Shown here in pieces: positions 8,355 through 17,010 of a stretch of 64,000 nucleotides of DNA. A model generated the notes under the pieces. The model ran no database searches, was not told where the DNA came from, and saw only the letters and a list, made by a program, of their open reading frames with translations. The translations under genes were made by a program, and so were the position numbers. Numbering within the stretch: position 1 is the stretch's first letter; each line of letters starts with the position of its first letter. The stretch comes from WQUF01 sp031549885 (GTDB taxonomy: Bacteria > Bacillota > Clostridia > Clostridiales > Clostridiaceae), in assembly GCA_031549885.1 (NCBI GenBank), contig JAVBPD010000031.1:25723-89722 (forward strand). The letters are read 5' to 3'.

Positions 8355-9986
8355 GTGTATTACGTCGATAAAAAAGATCCTGATAAAATTGAACTTGATA
8401 AAAAAGAGTCAAAAACTGAGATAGAAAAAGAAAAAGTTAATAACTTGAATGAAAATTCTTATAATGAAAATACTTATGATGGATCTTTTTATGAAGAAAG
8501 CAAATATATAAGCAAGATTAACTTGGTTGATTTGTTAAATAATTCTAATTTAATTGATAAAAATAATACGGAATTAAATGTATATGATGAAGATTTAACA
8601 AATGAAAAAAAAGAATCCGATTTGATTTTTGATAACGATAATTTTAAACATCCTGAGATTTATTCTCATTTAATAGATAGAAGTAAAAATTCAACTGAAT
8701 TAAAGCAACCTGAGCTTTATCAAAATTTAATCGATAAAAATAAAGGGGAAGAATCTAGTGTAAATATTGATTCTTTAAATCAATCTGAATTATATCCTAA
8801 TTTGTTAAATAAAAACAATGATGCTGAATCATATATGGATTTTAAATTTGTACAAAAGGCAAAGTATGAAGAAAAAATAAATGACGTTAGCATTGAAAAT
8901 GTTAGAAGGCTTGTAAAACTTAAGCTGTATACAGAAGCTTTGTCAATTTGCAATAAAATTCTTGAAGAAAAAAACATAGATAATAGCGTTTATTTATATC
9001 TTGGCATTATTAATTATAGCATGGGTAACTATGAAGAAAGCATTAAATATTACAATATTGGAATTAAAAATGATGATAAAAACTATAAGTTTTACAACAA
9101 TAGAGGTACAGCTTATATTGAGGTAGGAGAATACATTTTTGCAATATTAGATTTTACTCAGGCTATTAAGTTAAATCCAGATGTGTCAATTTTATACGAA
9201 AACAGGGCAAGGGCTTATTATAAAATTGAAATGTATGAAGAAGCCTTGCAAGATATAAATAAATCTATAAGCATAAATAAAAATCAAAAGACAAGCATTA
9301 TGAGGGGAGAAATACTCTGCAAATTAAAAAAATATGATGATGCATTAAACGAATATAATAATTTAATTAAAGATGGATATAATGACAAAAATATATATTT
9401 AAATATAGCTGAAGTTTATCTTGATAAAAAGGATTATGAAAATGCTATAGCAAATGTAAAAAAAGTTATTGAATCAAATGCAAGAGACTATAGAGCTTAT
9501 TACATACTTGGAAATATATATTTTGATAAAAAAGAAAATTCTAATGCTATAAATAATTATTTAAAAGTTATTGAAATAAATAATACCTATAGTTATGCTT
9601 ATTTGAAATTAGGTCTTGCATATTTTAATTTAGATGAATATAGAAGATGTATTGAAAATTTAAATAATGCAGAAAATTATGGATTAAAAAATGTAGAGCT
9701 TTTTTCAAATAGAGGTGAGTCTTATTTAGCGCTTGGCCAATATAATGAAGCAATAATAGATTTTAATAAGGCTATTGAAATAGACCCTGTTTCTTTTGGA
9801 ACATATTTTGACAGAGGTGTTGCTTATACAAATTTAAAAGAATATGATAAAGCTCATAAGGATTTAACAAATTCAAAGAGGCTTATGGAGAGAGACAACA
9901 GCTCTGGTAAATACAATGAAGTTATTGCAACAACTGATAAAATGCTGTTAGAGCTTAACGATATTTTTCAAAATAAAAAAAATTAA
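8355..9986 (+). CDS. Tetratricopeptide-repeat protein (C-terminal part of split gene)
   Basis: The 543-aa frame from GTG 8355 has no ribosome binding site. The same frame is open back to 8271, overlapping the preceding frame. Residues 1-180 are acidic and low in complexity, like the preceding frame. Residues 180-540 hold about ten 34-residue TPR units, such as YLYLGIINYSMGNYEESIKY and AYLKLGLAYFNLDEYRRCIE. TPR arrays are protein-protein scaffolds; the partner is unknown. It is probably soluble and cytoplasmic. Whether it is translated without the upstream part is doubtful. Confidence 0.8.
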   Translation: MYYVDKKDPDKIELDKKESKTEIEKEKVNNLNENSYNENTYDGSFYEESKYISKINLVDLLNNSNLIDKNNTELNVYDEDLTNEKKESDLIFDNDNFKHPEIYSHLIDRSKNSTELKQPELYQNLIDKNKGEESSVNIDSLNQSELYPNLLNKNNDAESYMDFKFVQKAKYEEKINDVSIENVRRLVKLKLYTEALSICNKILEEKNIDNSVYLYLGIINYSMGNYEESIKYYNIGIKNDDKNYKFYNNRGTAYIEVGEYIFAILDFTQAIKLNPDVSILYENRARAYYKIEMYEEALQDINKSISINKNQKTSIMRGEILCKLKKYDDALNEYNNLIKDGYNDKNIYLNIAEVYLDKKDYENAIANVKKVIESNARDYRAYYILGNIYFDKKENSNAINNYLKVIEINNTYSYAYLKLGLAYFNLDEYRRCIENLNNAENYGLKNVELFSNRGESYLALGQYNEAIIDFNKAIEIDPVSFGTYFDRGVAYTNLKEYDKAHKDLTNSKRLMERDNSSGKYNEVIATTDKMLLELNDIFQNKKN

Positions 9987-9991
9987 GAAAA

Positions 9992-10021
9992 CCCCTTCTT
10001 ATTGGTGATTTTAAGAAGGGG
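9992..10021. terminator. Bidirectional terminator between TPR gene and AI-2E permease
   Basis: A perfect CCCCTTCTT / AAGAAGGGG stem with a 12-nt loop lies between the two converging genes, with T-rich sequence on the far side. Confidence 0.85.
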
Positions 10022-10022
10022 C

Positions 10023-11114
10023 TTATTTTATGTTTTTGCTTTCAAGTTTTTTTTGAATATATTTATTAACAGAAACCTTTAAAAATGCAAAAATTGGTAT
10101 GGAAATAAGCATTCCTGGTATTCCTAAAAGAGCACTTCCAATGATTATTGCAATTATTACACTTACAGGGGATAGTCCAACTTTATTTCCTAAAATTTTA
10201 GGACCAAGCCATAGGTTTTCAAATTGCTGAAGTATGAGCAAAAATACTATTACAAAAACAGCAGATAAAGGTTTATTAAAGAACGCAATAATAGCAGGAG
10301 GAACCATTCCAATAAAAGGCCCTATATAAGGTATTAAGTTTGTAAAACCGACGATAACACCCATAAGCAATGCATATGGAATTCTTAAAATAGTAAGGCC
10401 TAAGGATGCAATAATGCTAAGTATAACGGACTCAAGCAATTTACCATTAATATATTGAGAAAAAACTATATTCATTTCAACGGCATATTCTATAATTGTA
10501 TCTGCAGATGATTTTTTTAAAAAAGCATACAACAATTTTACCATATATATTTTAAATTGAGTTTTGCTGCTTAAAAAATAGATGGATAAAAGTATTGATA
10601 GTGAAATGGTAAAAAAAGCTTGAGCTGTAACTGCTACAGCAGAAAAACCTGAAGAAATAAAACTCGAAAAATAATTTTTAAGTTCATTTCCTAACATGCT
10701 TAAATTATCTGTTAAAATTTTAGAAAAATCAAAATTTTTAAATACATCGCTGAATTTTTGAGTTAATTCAGTAATATTGTTTACATATGTCGGTATTTGC
10801 AATGTTAAATCGCTAATGCTGCGTATTACAACTGGCATAATAAAGCCAATTGATAACACAATTAATAAAAAAAATGAAAAATAAACAATAAATATGCTAA
10901 GTGAAACTTTTAAAGAGAAGTTCTTAATTAAAAAGTTCATAGCTGGATTTAAAATATATGCTATGATAAACCCGTAAAAAATAGGAGAAATTATTTGAAA
11001 TAAAACATTTATACTTATAAATGCAAAATCAGTTTGGTTAATTATTTTTATTAATAAAAGAGTAACAATGATAATGGGCAAAAATTTAAAATATGGAATT
11101 TTATCAAACTTCAT
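10023..11114 (-). CDS. AI-2E family transporter (YtvI/PerM type)
   Basis: The 363-aa membrane protein has about 8 hydrophobic segments. It carries the family signature LMGVIVGFTNLIPYIGPFIGMVPPAIIAF near residues 245-275 and a long extracytoplasmic loop before it, matching PF01594 proteins. Members range from the autoinducer-2 exporter TqsA to Na+/H+ antiporters and YtvI, so substrate and direction are open. GAGGT lies 6 nt before ATG 11114. It is a single gene facing the TPR gene and divergent from the BofC-like gene. Confidence 0.92.
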   Translation of the reverse strand: MKFDKIPYFKFLPIIIVTLLLIKIINQTDFAFISINVLFQIISPIFYGFIIAYILNPAMNFLIKNFSLKVSLSIFIVYFSFFLLIVLSIGFIMPVVIRSISDLTLQIPTYVNNITELTQKFSDVFKNFDFSKILTDNLSMLGNELKNYFSSFISSGFSAVAVTAQAFFTISLSILLSIYFLSSKTQFKIYMVKLLYAFLKKSSADTIIEYAVEMNIVFSQYINGKLLESVILSIIASLGLTILRIPYALLMGVIVGFTNLIPYIGPFIGMVPPAIIAFFNKPLSAVFVIVFLLILQQFENLWLGPKILGNKVGLSPVSVIIAIIIGSALLGIPGMLISIPIFAFLKVSVNKYIQKKLESKNIK

Positions 11115-11246
11115 TTTTACCTCAAACTGTAAATTTTATGAATACTTTAAAAACATATTAATACATTTAAAATTTTATTTCAAGAGCATTAAAAATGTTT
11201 AAAAACATGGATTTAAGTAAATAATCTAATTGAGGAGGTTTTAATA

Positions 11247-11852
11247 ATGTTGAAGTCTAATAAAATACAAAAAGTAATTATGGTTGTTTTATCATTTTAT
11301 TTAATAGTAATAATAGCATACATTACCATCAATTTTTCTATGAAAAAGTCATCTGATTTAGATGGCAAAGATTTAAAAAATGCAAAAGTAGTATTAAATG
11401 AAGATGGAGAAAATGGTGAAATAACAACAGAAGATACCCTTATTGTACTTAATATGAAATTTAATTCAAATAAAGACACTATTTCTAAAGAAGAAAAAGC
11501 AGGAGACAAATACAATAATTTAACTAAAAGTGAAATAGAAGCAAAGTTTAAAAACTTAGGATTTACCATAGATAAATTTACTAAAGAAAAAGTAGTATTA
11601 AATAAAGAAAGCTTTTATCTTCCAAACAAATATGTCATTGGCATAAAAGAAAATAAAATATGCATATATAAAACAGATGAATATGGAGATTTAAAAGTGG
11701 AAAGCCAAGACGATATATTTAAGGATATGGATGCAAATAAATTGCCAGACAAAGAAAGAGAATTTTTATTTAAAGGCCATGTAAACTATCAATTTGATAC
11801 AAAAGAAGAAGCCATTAGCGCTGTTGATGATTATAGAGAATTCTATAAATAA
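11247..11852 (+). CDS. BofC-like membrane-anchored protein
   Basis: The 201-aa protein has one N-terminal transmembrane segment (residues 8-30) and an outward-facing domain. The order of motifs matches what I recall of Bacillus BofC: a TxExxxK...GF-I...KEKVVLNKE segment, a YVIGIKENKICIYK strand pair, and a C-terminal KLPDKEREFLFKGHVNYQ...EEAISAVDDYREFYK. BofC is a forespore protein that restrains sigma-K signalling by inhibiting SpoIVB, and in Bacillus its gene lies next to ruvA. Here it directly precedes ruvA too. Assignment rests on remembered similarity plus synteny. AGGAGG lies before ATG 11247. Confidence 0.6.
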   Translation: MLKSNKIQKVIMVVLSFYLIVIIAYITINFSMKKSSDLDGKDLKNAKVVLNEDGENGEITTEDTLIVLNMKFNSNKDTISKEEKAGDKYNNLTKSEIEAKFKNLGFTIDKFTKEKVVLNKESFYLPNKYVIGIKENKICIYKTDEYGDLKVESQDDIFKDMDANKLPDKEREFLFKGHVNYQFDTKEEAISAVDDYREFYK

Positions 11853-11876
11853 AACTTAACATAAAATATGCTTATT

Positions 11877-11915
11877 AAAGAAGTTAATTCCTACAACATT
11901 TTGTTTAACTTCTTT
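11877..11915 (+). terminator. Probable terminator before ruvA
   Basis: The perfect 11-bp stem AAAGAAGTTAA / TTAACTTCTTT has a 17-nt loop and is followed by a T-rich but interrupted stretch. Confidence 0.6.
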
Positions 11916-11979
11916 ATTATTTTGCCTAAATTAAAAACAAAATTAAAAATAAGTATTTATATTAAACTTAAAACTATGT

Positions 11980-11985
11980 TATAAT
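11980..11985 (+). promoter_or_regulatory. -10 element upstream of ruvA
   Basis: A consensus TATAAT lies 33 nt before the ruvA TTG start. No good -35 is visible 17 nt upstream. Confidence 0.35.
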
Positions 11986-12017
11986 AACCAAAGATTATAA
12001 AGTGGAGGATTCTTTTT

Positions 12018-12614
12018 TTGTATCATTATATTAAAGGGACATATACGTATTTAAATAAAGATTACATAGTAATTGAAAATTCTGGTATAGGATATAAAAT
12101 ATTCACATCAGGAAACACAATTTCTCAGCTTCCTTCAATTGGAGAGGAAGCAAAGCTATATATTCAACAAATTGTGAGGGAAGATTTTATAGGTTTATAT
12201 GGATTTTATTCATTAGATGAACTAGAATTATTTAATAAGCTCATAACCATAAGCGGTGTTGGGGCTAAAGCTGCATTGTCAATATTATCTATAAATTCAG
12301 TTAATAAAATAAAATTTGATATATATAGTGGAAACGACAAATCCCTTTCAAAAGCTGTAGGGGTAGGAAAAAAGTTATCTCAAAGAATCATTCTAGAATT
12401 AAAAGATAAAATTAAACCAGATGAAATAATAAATACTCCTGGCTCCTTTGAGCATGATGATTTTAAAAACGATGCTTTAATGACTGAAGCAAAAGAAGCT
12501 CTAATAGCTCTTGGGTACAGTGAAAAAGAAAGCGATAAAGCCCTTTTACATGTAACAGATAAAAAAGATCTTCAAGAAATTTTAAAAGAAGCTCTAAAGT
12601 TTCTTATTAGTTGA
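12018..12614 (+). CDS. ruvA: Holliday junction branch migration protein RuvA
   Basis: The 198-aa protein begins MYHYIKGTYTYLNKDYIVIENSGIGYKI (OB-fold). It carries two helix-hairpin-helix motifs (TISGVGAKAALSIL and AVGVGKKLSQRIILELKDK) and a C-terminal domain with ALIALGYSEKESDKAL that contacts RuvB. RuvA tetramers bind four-way junctions and load the RuvB motor. The start is TTG 12018 with GGAGG upstream (spacing 9). First gene of ruvA-ruvB-queA-tgt-yajC; its stop lies just before the ruvB start region. Confidence 0.97.
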   Translation: MYHYIKGTYTYLNKDYIVIENSGIGYKIFTSGNTISQLPSIGEEAKLYIQQIVREDFIGLYGFYSLDELELFNKLITISGVGAKAALSILSINSVNKIKFDIYSGNDKSLSKAVGVGKKLSQRIILELKDKIKPDEIINTPGSFEHDDFKNDALMTEAKEALIALGYSEKESDKALLHVTDKKDLQEILKEALKFLIS

Positions 12615-12625
12615 TGGTGATGAAT

Positions 12626-13696
12626 ATGGAAGAAGAAAGAATTGTGTCATCTGCATATATTAGTGAAGATTCACACAATGAATATAGTTTAAGACCAAAG
12701 AGGATAAATGAATATATAGGTCAGAGCAAAGTTAAAGAAAAGCTAAAAATTTTTATAGAGGCATCAAAAATAAGAAAAGAAGCCTTAGATCATGTTTTAT
12801 TATATGGACCTCCAGGCCTTGGTAAAACAACTCTTGCAAATATCATAGCAAATGAGATGGGTGGTAGTTTAAAAATAACATCAGGGCCAGCCATAGAAAA
12901 AGCAGGAGATCTTGCTGCTATTTTAACTAGCTTAAATGATTTTGATGTTTTATTCATAGATGAAATACACAGGTTAAATAGAACTGTAGAAGAAATACTT
13001 TATCCAGCTATGGAAGACTTTGCACTGGATATTATAATAGGAAAAGGGCCGCAAGCAAAATCCATAAGGCTTGACCTTAGAAAATTTACCTTAATTGGTG
13101 CAACAACTAGAGTGGGACTTTTAACATCGCCACTTCGAGATAGATTTGGGGTTTTAAGTTCTATGGATTTTTATTCAATAGATGAATTAAAGGAAATAAT
13201 TATCCGTTCATCTAAAATTTTAAACATGAACATGAATGAGGAATCAGCAATTGAAATTGCAAGAAGATCAAGAGGAACTCCTAGAATAGCAAATAGATTA
13301 TTAAAAAGGGTTAGGGATTATTCTGATGTTAAAAATAAAGGCGTTGTTACATTAAATGTAGCAAAGGACGCTTTAGCAATTATGGATATTGATGGAGAAG
13401 GTCTTGATACTATAGATAATAAAATACTTCATGCTATAATTGATAATTTTAATGGTGGGCCAGTTGGAATTGAAACGCTTGCATATTTTATTGCAGAAGA
13501 ATTAGATACAATTGAAGATGTTTATGAGCCATATTTAATGCAGAAGGGGTTTGTTATAAGAACTCCAAGAGGAAGACTTGCATCTGATAAAGCTTATGCT
13601 CACTTAAATAAAAAAAGAAACAAACCTTTAGATGATGTGATTAAACAACTAGAATTTTTAGAAAAAGATGAAGGAATTAAGGATGAAACTAAGTGA
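12626..13696 (+). CDS. ruvB: Holliday junction DNA helicase RuvB
   Basis: AAA+ ATPase with Walker A GPPGLGKTT, Walker B DVLFIDEIHRLN, sensor GATTR, an RSRGTPRIANRLLKR sensor-2 helix and a C-terminal winged helix (RTPRGRLASDKAYAHL). It drives branch migration with RuvA. ATG 12626 is chosen because it starts MEEERIVSS, matching family N-termini, and follows GGTGATG; in-frame ATGs at 12614 and 12620 are alternatives. It overlaps the queA start by 14 nt. Confidence 0.97.
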   Translation: MEEERIVSSAYISEDSHNEYSLRPKRINEYIGQSKVKEKLKIFIEASKIRKEALDHVLLYGPPGLGKTTLANIIANEMGGSLKITSGPAIEKAGDLAAILTSLNDFDVLFIDEIHRLNRTVEEILYPAMEDFALDIIIGKGPQAKSIRLDLRKFTLIGATTRVGLLTSPLRDRFGVLSSMDFYSIDELKEIIIRSSKILNMNMNEESAIEIARRSRGTPRIANRLLKRVRDYSDVKNKGVVTLNVAKDALAIMDIDGEGLDTIDNKILHAIIDNFNGGPVGIETLAYFIAEELDTIEDVYEPYLMQKGFVIRTPRGRLASDKAYAHLNKKRNKPLDDVIKQLEFLEKDEGIKDETK

Positions 13697-14705
13697 TTAT
13701 TATTACGAATTGCCAGAGGAACTCATTGCGCAAAAACCTTTAGAGGATAGAAGCTCATCAAGGCTTATGATCATACATAGGGACTCTTCTTTAATTGAAC
13801 ATAAGTCTTTTAAAGATATAATTGATTACCTACACAAAGGAGATTGCCTTGTACTTAACGATTCTAAAGTAATTCCTGCAAGGCTTTTTGGTGAAAGTGA
13901 AAAAAATAAAACTTTAGTTGAATTTTTACTTTTAAATAGAATTGATAAGGATTCTTGGGAAGTTTTGTGTAAACCAGGAAAAAAGGCAAAAATAGGATCT
14001 GAGTTTTCTTTTGGAAATGGCAAATTAAAATGCAAAGTTGCTAAAATAACTGATCAAGGAAATAGAATTATTGAGTTTGAATATAGTGGCATGTTTGAAA
14101 ATATATTAGATGAACTTGGAGAAATGCCATTGCCACCTTATATTCATGAGAAATTAAAGGATAAAAATAGATATCAAACAGTTTATGCTAAAGAGGAAGG
14201 ATCCAGCGCTGCACCTACTGCAGGGCTTCATTTCACAAATGATCTACTTATGAAAATTAAGGAAAAGGGTGTAGAAATTTGTTTTCTTACGCTACATGTT
14301 GGACTTGGAACTTTTAGACCTGTTAAGCATGAAAATATTGAGGAACATCACATGCATTCTGAATATTACAGCTTATCAAAAGAAGAAGCAAATAAAATAA
14401 ATAAGTGTAAAGAAAATGGTGGAAGGGTAATAGCAGTTGGGACAACATCTTGTAGAACGCTTGAAACTATAGCAAAAGATGGAGCAATAAAAGCCCAATC
14501 TGGTTATACAGATATATTTATTTATGAAGGGTTTAAATTTAAAGCAATAGATGGTTTAATTACAAACTTTCATATTCCAGAATCAACACTTATTATGCTA
14601 GTTTCTTCCTTTTACAACAGAATTGGAATTTTAAATGCATATAAAGAAGCAGTTAAATTAAAATATAGATTCTTTAGCTTTGGGGATTGCATGTTTATTG
14701 AATAG
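13683..14705 (+). CDS. queA: S-adenosylmethionine:tRNA ribosyltransferase-isomerase QueA
   Basis: The 340-aa protein starts MKLSDYYYELPEELIAQKPL and contains the family motifs GDCLVLNDSKVIPARL, EEGSSAAPTAGLHFT, LHVGLGTFRPV and TNFHIPESTLIMLVS. QueA transfers and isomerises the ribose of SAM onto preQ1-tRNA, forming epoxyqueuosine at wobble G34. ATG 13683 is set by AAGGA a few nt upstream, inside the end of ruvB. It is followed by tgt after 9 nt, so successive steps of queuosine formation are translated together. Confidence 0.97.
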   Translation: MKLSDYYYELPEELIAQKPLEDRSSSRLMIIHRDSSLIEHKSFKDIIDYLHKGDCLVLNDSKVIPARLFGESEKNKTLVEFLLLNRIDKDSWEVLCKPGKKAKIGSEFSFGNGKLKCKVAKITDQGNRIIEFEYSGMFENILDELGEMPLPPYIHEKLKDKNRYQTVYAKEEGSSAAPTAGLHFTNDLLMKIKEKGVEICFLTLHVGLGTFRPVKHENIEEHHMHSEYYSLSKEEANKINKCKENGGRVIAVGTTSCRTLETIAKDGAIKAQSGYTDIFIYEGFKFKAIDGLITNFHIPESTLIMLVSSFYNRIGILNAYKEAVKLKYRFFSFGDCMFIE

Positions 14706-14714
14706 GAGAAAAAA

Positions 14715-15854
14715 ATGTATAAACTTATTAAAAAAGATGGAGATGCAAAATGTGGAGAATTTTATACACCACATGGAGTAATAGAAACTCCTGTATTTAT
14801 GAATGTAGGAACAATAGGGGCAATTAAAGGTGCAGTTAACGCTGAAGACTTATCCTTAATTGGTTGTCAAGTTGAATTATCAAATACATATCATCTTCAC
14901 CTAAGGCCAGGAGATGAAGTTATTAAAAAGCTTGGTGGACTTAGAAAGTTTATGAATTGGAAAGGACCAATTCTTACAGATTCTGGTGGATTTCAAGTAT
15001 TTTCTTTATCCAGCATGAGAAAAATAAAGGAAGAAGGAGTTTATTTTAACTCTCATATAGATGGAAGAGCTATTTTTATGGGGCCTGAAGAGAGCATAAA
15101 CATACAAAGCAACCTTGCTTCAACAATTGCAATGGCCTTTGATGAATGTGTGCCAAACCCTTCAGAAAGAGGATATGTAAAAGATAGCATTAACAGAACA
15201 ACAAGATGGTTAAAAAGATGTATTGATAGATTAGCTTTATTAAATCAAGATGAAGAAACTTTAAACAAAGATCAAATATTATTTGGAATAAATCAAGGAA
15301 GCATTTACAATGATATACGAATAGAGCATGCAAAGGTAATTTCTGATTTAAACCTTCCAGGCTATGCAATTGGTGGTCTTGCAGTTGGTGAAACTCATGA
15401 AGTGATGTATGATGTAATTGAACATGTTGCTCCATATTTACCAGTGGAAAAACCGCTTTATTTAATGGGAGTTGGCATTCCGGAAAATATACTTGAAGCT
15501 GTAGATAGAGGGGTGGATTTCTTTGATTGTGTTCTCCCTGCAAGAAATGGTAGACATGGCCATGTATTTACAAACAAAGGTAAAATAAACTTGCTAAATA
15601 AAAAATATGAACTAGATGATAATCCAATAGAAGAAGAGTGTTCATGCCCTACATGTAAAAGCCATACAAAGGCATATATAAGGCATTTATTTAAGGCCAA
15701 AGAAATGCTTGCCATGAGGCTATGCGTCTTGCATAATTTGTATTTTTATAATAATATGATGAGAGAAATTAGAGAGGCAATTAAAAAAGGATGTTTCCAT
15801 GAATATAAAAAAGAAAAACTATATAATTGGAGCACTAAAGAAAGTATACTATAA
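14715..15854 (+). CDS. tgt: tRNA-guanine transglycosylase
   Basis: The 379-aa TIM-barrel enzyme has the motifs LTDSGGFQVFSL (nucleophile region), GINQGS, YAIGGLAVGE and DCVLPARNGRHGH, and a Zn site with CSCPTC and a following His. It exchanges G34 of tRNAs with GUN anticodons for preQ1. TAGGAG lies 9 nt before the ATG. No preQ1 synthesis genes or preQ1 riboswitch are visible in the window, so the base is made elsewhere or imported. Confidence 0.97.
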   Translation: MYKLIKKDGDAKCGEFYTPHGVIETPVFMNVGTIGAIKGAVNAEDLSLIGCQVELSNTYHLHLRPGDEVIKKLGGLRKFMNWKGPILTDSGGFQVFSLSSMRKIKEEGVYFNSHIDGRAIFMGPEESINIQSNLASTIAMAFDECVPNPSERGYVKDSINRTTRWLKRCIDRLALLNQDEETLNKDQILFGINQGSIYNDIRIEHAKVISDLNLPGYAIGGLAVGETHEVMYDVIEHVAPYLPVEKPLYLMGVGIPENILEAVDRGVDFFDCVLPARNGRHGHVFTNKGKINLLNKKYELDDNPIEEECSCPTCKSHTKAYIRHLFKAKEMLAMRLCVLHNLYFYNNMMREIREAIKKGCFHEYKKEKLYNWSTKESIL

Positions 15855-15913
15855 TTAAAATATAATTTAACATATTAATATATTTAAATAATTTTGTAAT
15901 GAGGAGGAAAGAG

Positions 15914-16261
15914 ATGTCTGTTTTTTTACCACTTTTAATAACTGCAGCTCCTACAGGAGGAATGGCTGGTTTTATAGCAAATTATGGCATTTTTATATTG
16001 CTCGCAGTAGCCATGGTAGTCATGATATACTTGCCAGAAAGAAAGAGAAAAAAGCAATATAGCAATATGCTTTCTAGCATGAAAGTAGGAGATGAAGTTT
16101 TCACTACAGGAGGAATCATTGGTAAAATCATAAAAATTGAGGATTCATATATCATATTTGAAACTGGTCCTGATAGAGTTAGAATAAAACAAGATAAAAG
16201 AGGAATACATACAATAACTAGTAAAACTGATGATAAACAAGAAGCTTCAGATAAAAAGTAA
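15914..16261 (+). CDS. yajC: Preprotein translocase subunit YajC
   Basis: The 115-aa protein has an N-terminal transmembrane helix (about residues 19-38) followed by PERKRKKQYSNMLSSMKVGDEVFTTGGIIGKI, the defining segment of YajC. It associates with SecDF and YidC at the Sec translocon. The start is ATG 15914, not the ATG at 15899, because GAGGAGG lies between them. secD-secF follow about 2.2 kb downstream, separated by the SCIFF cluster. Confidence 0.95.
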   Translation: MSVFLPLLITAAPTGGMAGFIANYGIFILLAVAMVVMIYLPERKRKKQYSNMLSSMKVGDEVFTTGGIIGKIIKIEDSYIIFETGPDRVRIKQDKRGIHTITSKTDDKQEASDKK

Positions 16262-16288
16262 AAATTAAAGTATTCCTAAGAATAAATT

Positions 16289-16326
16289 CCCTCTGTATAT
16301 CATAACTTGATAAAAAGAGGGTTTTT
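16289..16326 (+). terminator. Weak terminator after yajC
   Basis: A CCCTCT / AGAGGG stem with a 21-nt loop is followed by T5. The long loop suggests partial termination before the TIGR04086 gene. Confidence 0.5.
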
Positions 16327-16345
16327 ATTTTTAGGAGGGATAATA

Positions 16346-16708
16346 TTGAATAAAAAAATGTTCCAGTACATAGGAGAAGGAGTCTTCAGGGCAATAATAT
16401 TTACTATTATAGCTTTAGTCATATTCAGCTCCATAGTCAATCATAAAGATGTTCCTGTTTTTTCATCTATATTTTATATAGTAATAACTATGCTAAGCAT
16501 AATCTATGGCGCAATTTTTGCAACAAGAAAAATTAATAAAAATGGATGGATAAATGGCCTCATAGTATCTGCTATATATTTGGTATTTTTGATCATCATA
16601 TCTAAACTTACAGGAAACGAAAATGTAATTGGCGCTAGCATGATATTAAGAATTGTAATAGGACTTGCTGTAGGTATGCTTGCAGGAATGCTAGGAATCA
16701 ATATTTAA
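16346..16708 (+). CDS. TIGR04086-family membrane protein
   Basis: The 120-aa protein has four hydrophobic segments with glycine-rich helices (FRAIIFTIIALVIF, GLAVGMLAGMLG). It fits the TIGR04086 family, which is typically found in clostridia beside the SCIFF peptide gene. Function is unknown. The start is TTG 16346 with AGGAGG 8 nt upstream; the in-frame TTG at 16307 falls inside the preceding hairpin region and is unlikely. Confidence 0.85.
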   Translation: MNKKMFQYIGEGVFRAIIFTIIALVIFSSIVNHKDVPVFSSIFYIVITMLSIIYGAIFATRKINKNGWINGLIVSAIYLVFLIIISKLTGNENVIGASMILRIVIGLAVGMLAGMLGINI

Positions 16709-16729
16709 GCAATATGTTATAATTTTAAG

Positions 16730-16759
16730 TTGTCTTATAGGATAAAAATATGTTATAAT
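16730..16759 (+). promoter_or_regulatory. Promoter of the SCIFF peptide gene
   Basis: TTGTCT (16730-16735) and TATAAT (16754-16759) are separated by 18 nt, 32 nt before the ATG. The 12-mer ATATGTTATAAT containing this -10 occurs again 36 nt upstream (16712-16723). Confidence 0.65.
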
Positions 16760-16791
16760 ACCTTTATTGTATCTAGAAGGAGGGTGTTCTA

Positions 16792-16932
16792 ATGAAACAT
16801 ATTAAAACTGTAGCTTCAAAAAATATAAAGAACAGCTTAAAAAAATCAGGATGTAAGGAATGCGCAAATTCATGTCAATCAGCTTGCAAAACATCTTGTA
16901 CTGTTGCAAATCTTGCTTGTGAAAGAAATTAA
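16792..16932 (+). CDS. scfA: SCIFF ranthipeptide precursor (six cysteines in forty-five residues)
   Basis: The 46-aa peptide begins MKHIKTVASKNIK and has six Cys at positions 21, 24, 28, 32, 36 and 43 in the pattern CxxC-x3-C-x3-C-x3-C-x6-C. This is the clostridial SCIFF family. The Cys residues become donors of thioether crosslinks made by the adjacent radical SAM enzyme. AGGAGG lies 8 nt before ATG 16792. It has its own promoter and a strong terminator, so the small transcript is likely more abundant than its maturase. The natural role of SCIFF is poorly known. Confidence 0.96.
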   Translation: MKHIKTVASKNIKNSLKKSGCKECANSCQSACKTSCTVANLACERN

Positions 16933-16946
16933 ACTTTTCTTTTTTT

Positions 16947-16974
16947 AGCAGTAACTTAATTGTTACTGCTTTTT
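16947..16974 (+). terminator. Terminator between scfA and scfB
   Basis: The perfect 9-bp stem AGCAGTAAC / GTTACTGCT with a 6-nt loop is followed by T4. Confidence 0.85.
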
Positions 16975-17010
16975 AACTTGAAAAAACTTATTTTAAAATT
17001 GGAGGAAGAA

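Noticed and set aside
15190..15543. 117-codon minus-strand frame inside tgt
   Set aside because: It lies wholly within a highly conserved gene on the other strand, has no ribosome binding site and has biased composition of an antisense shadow.
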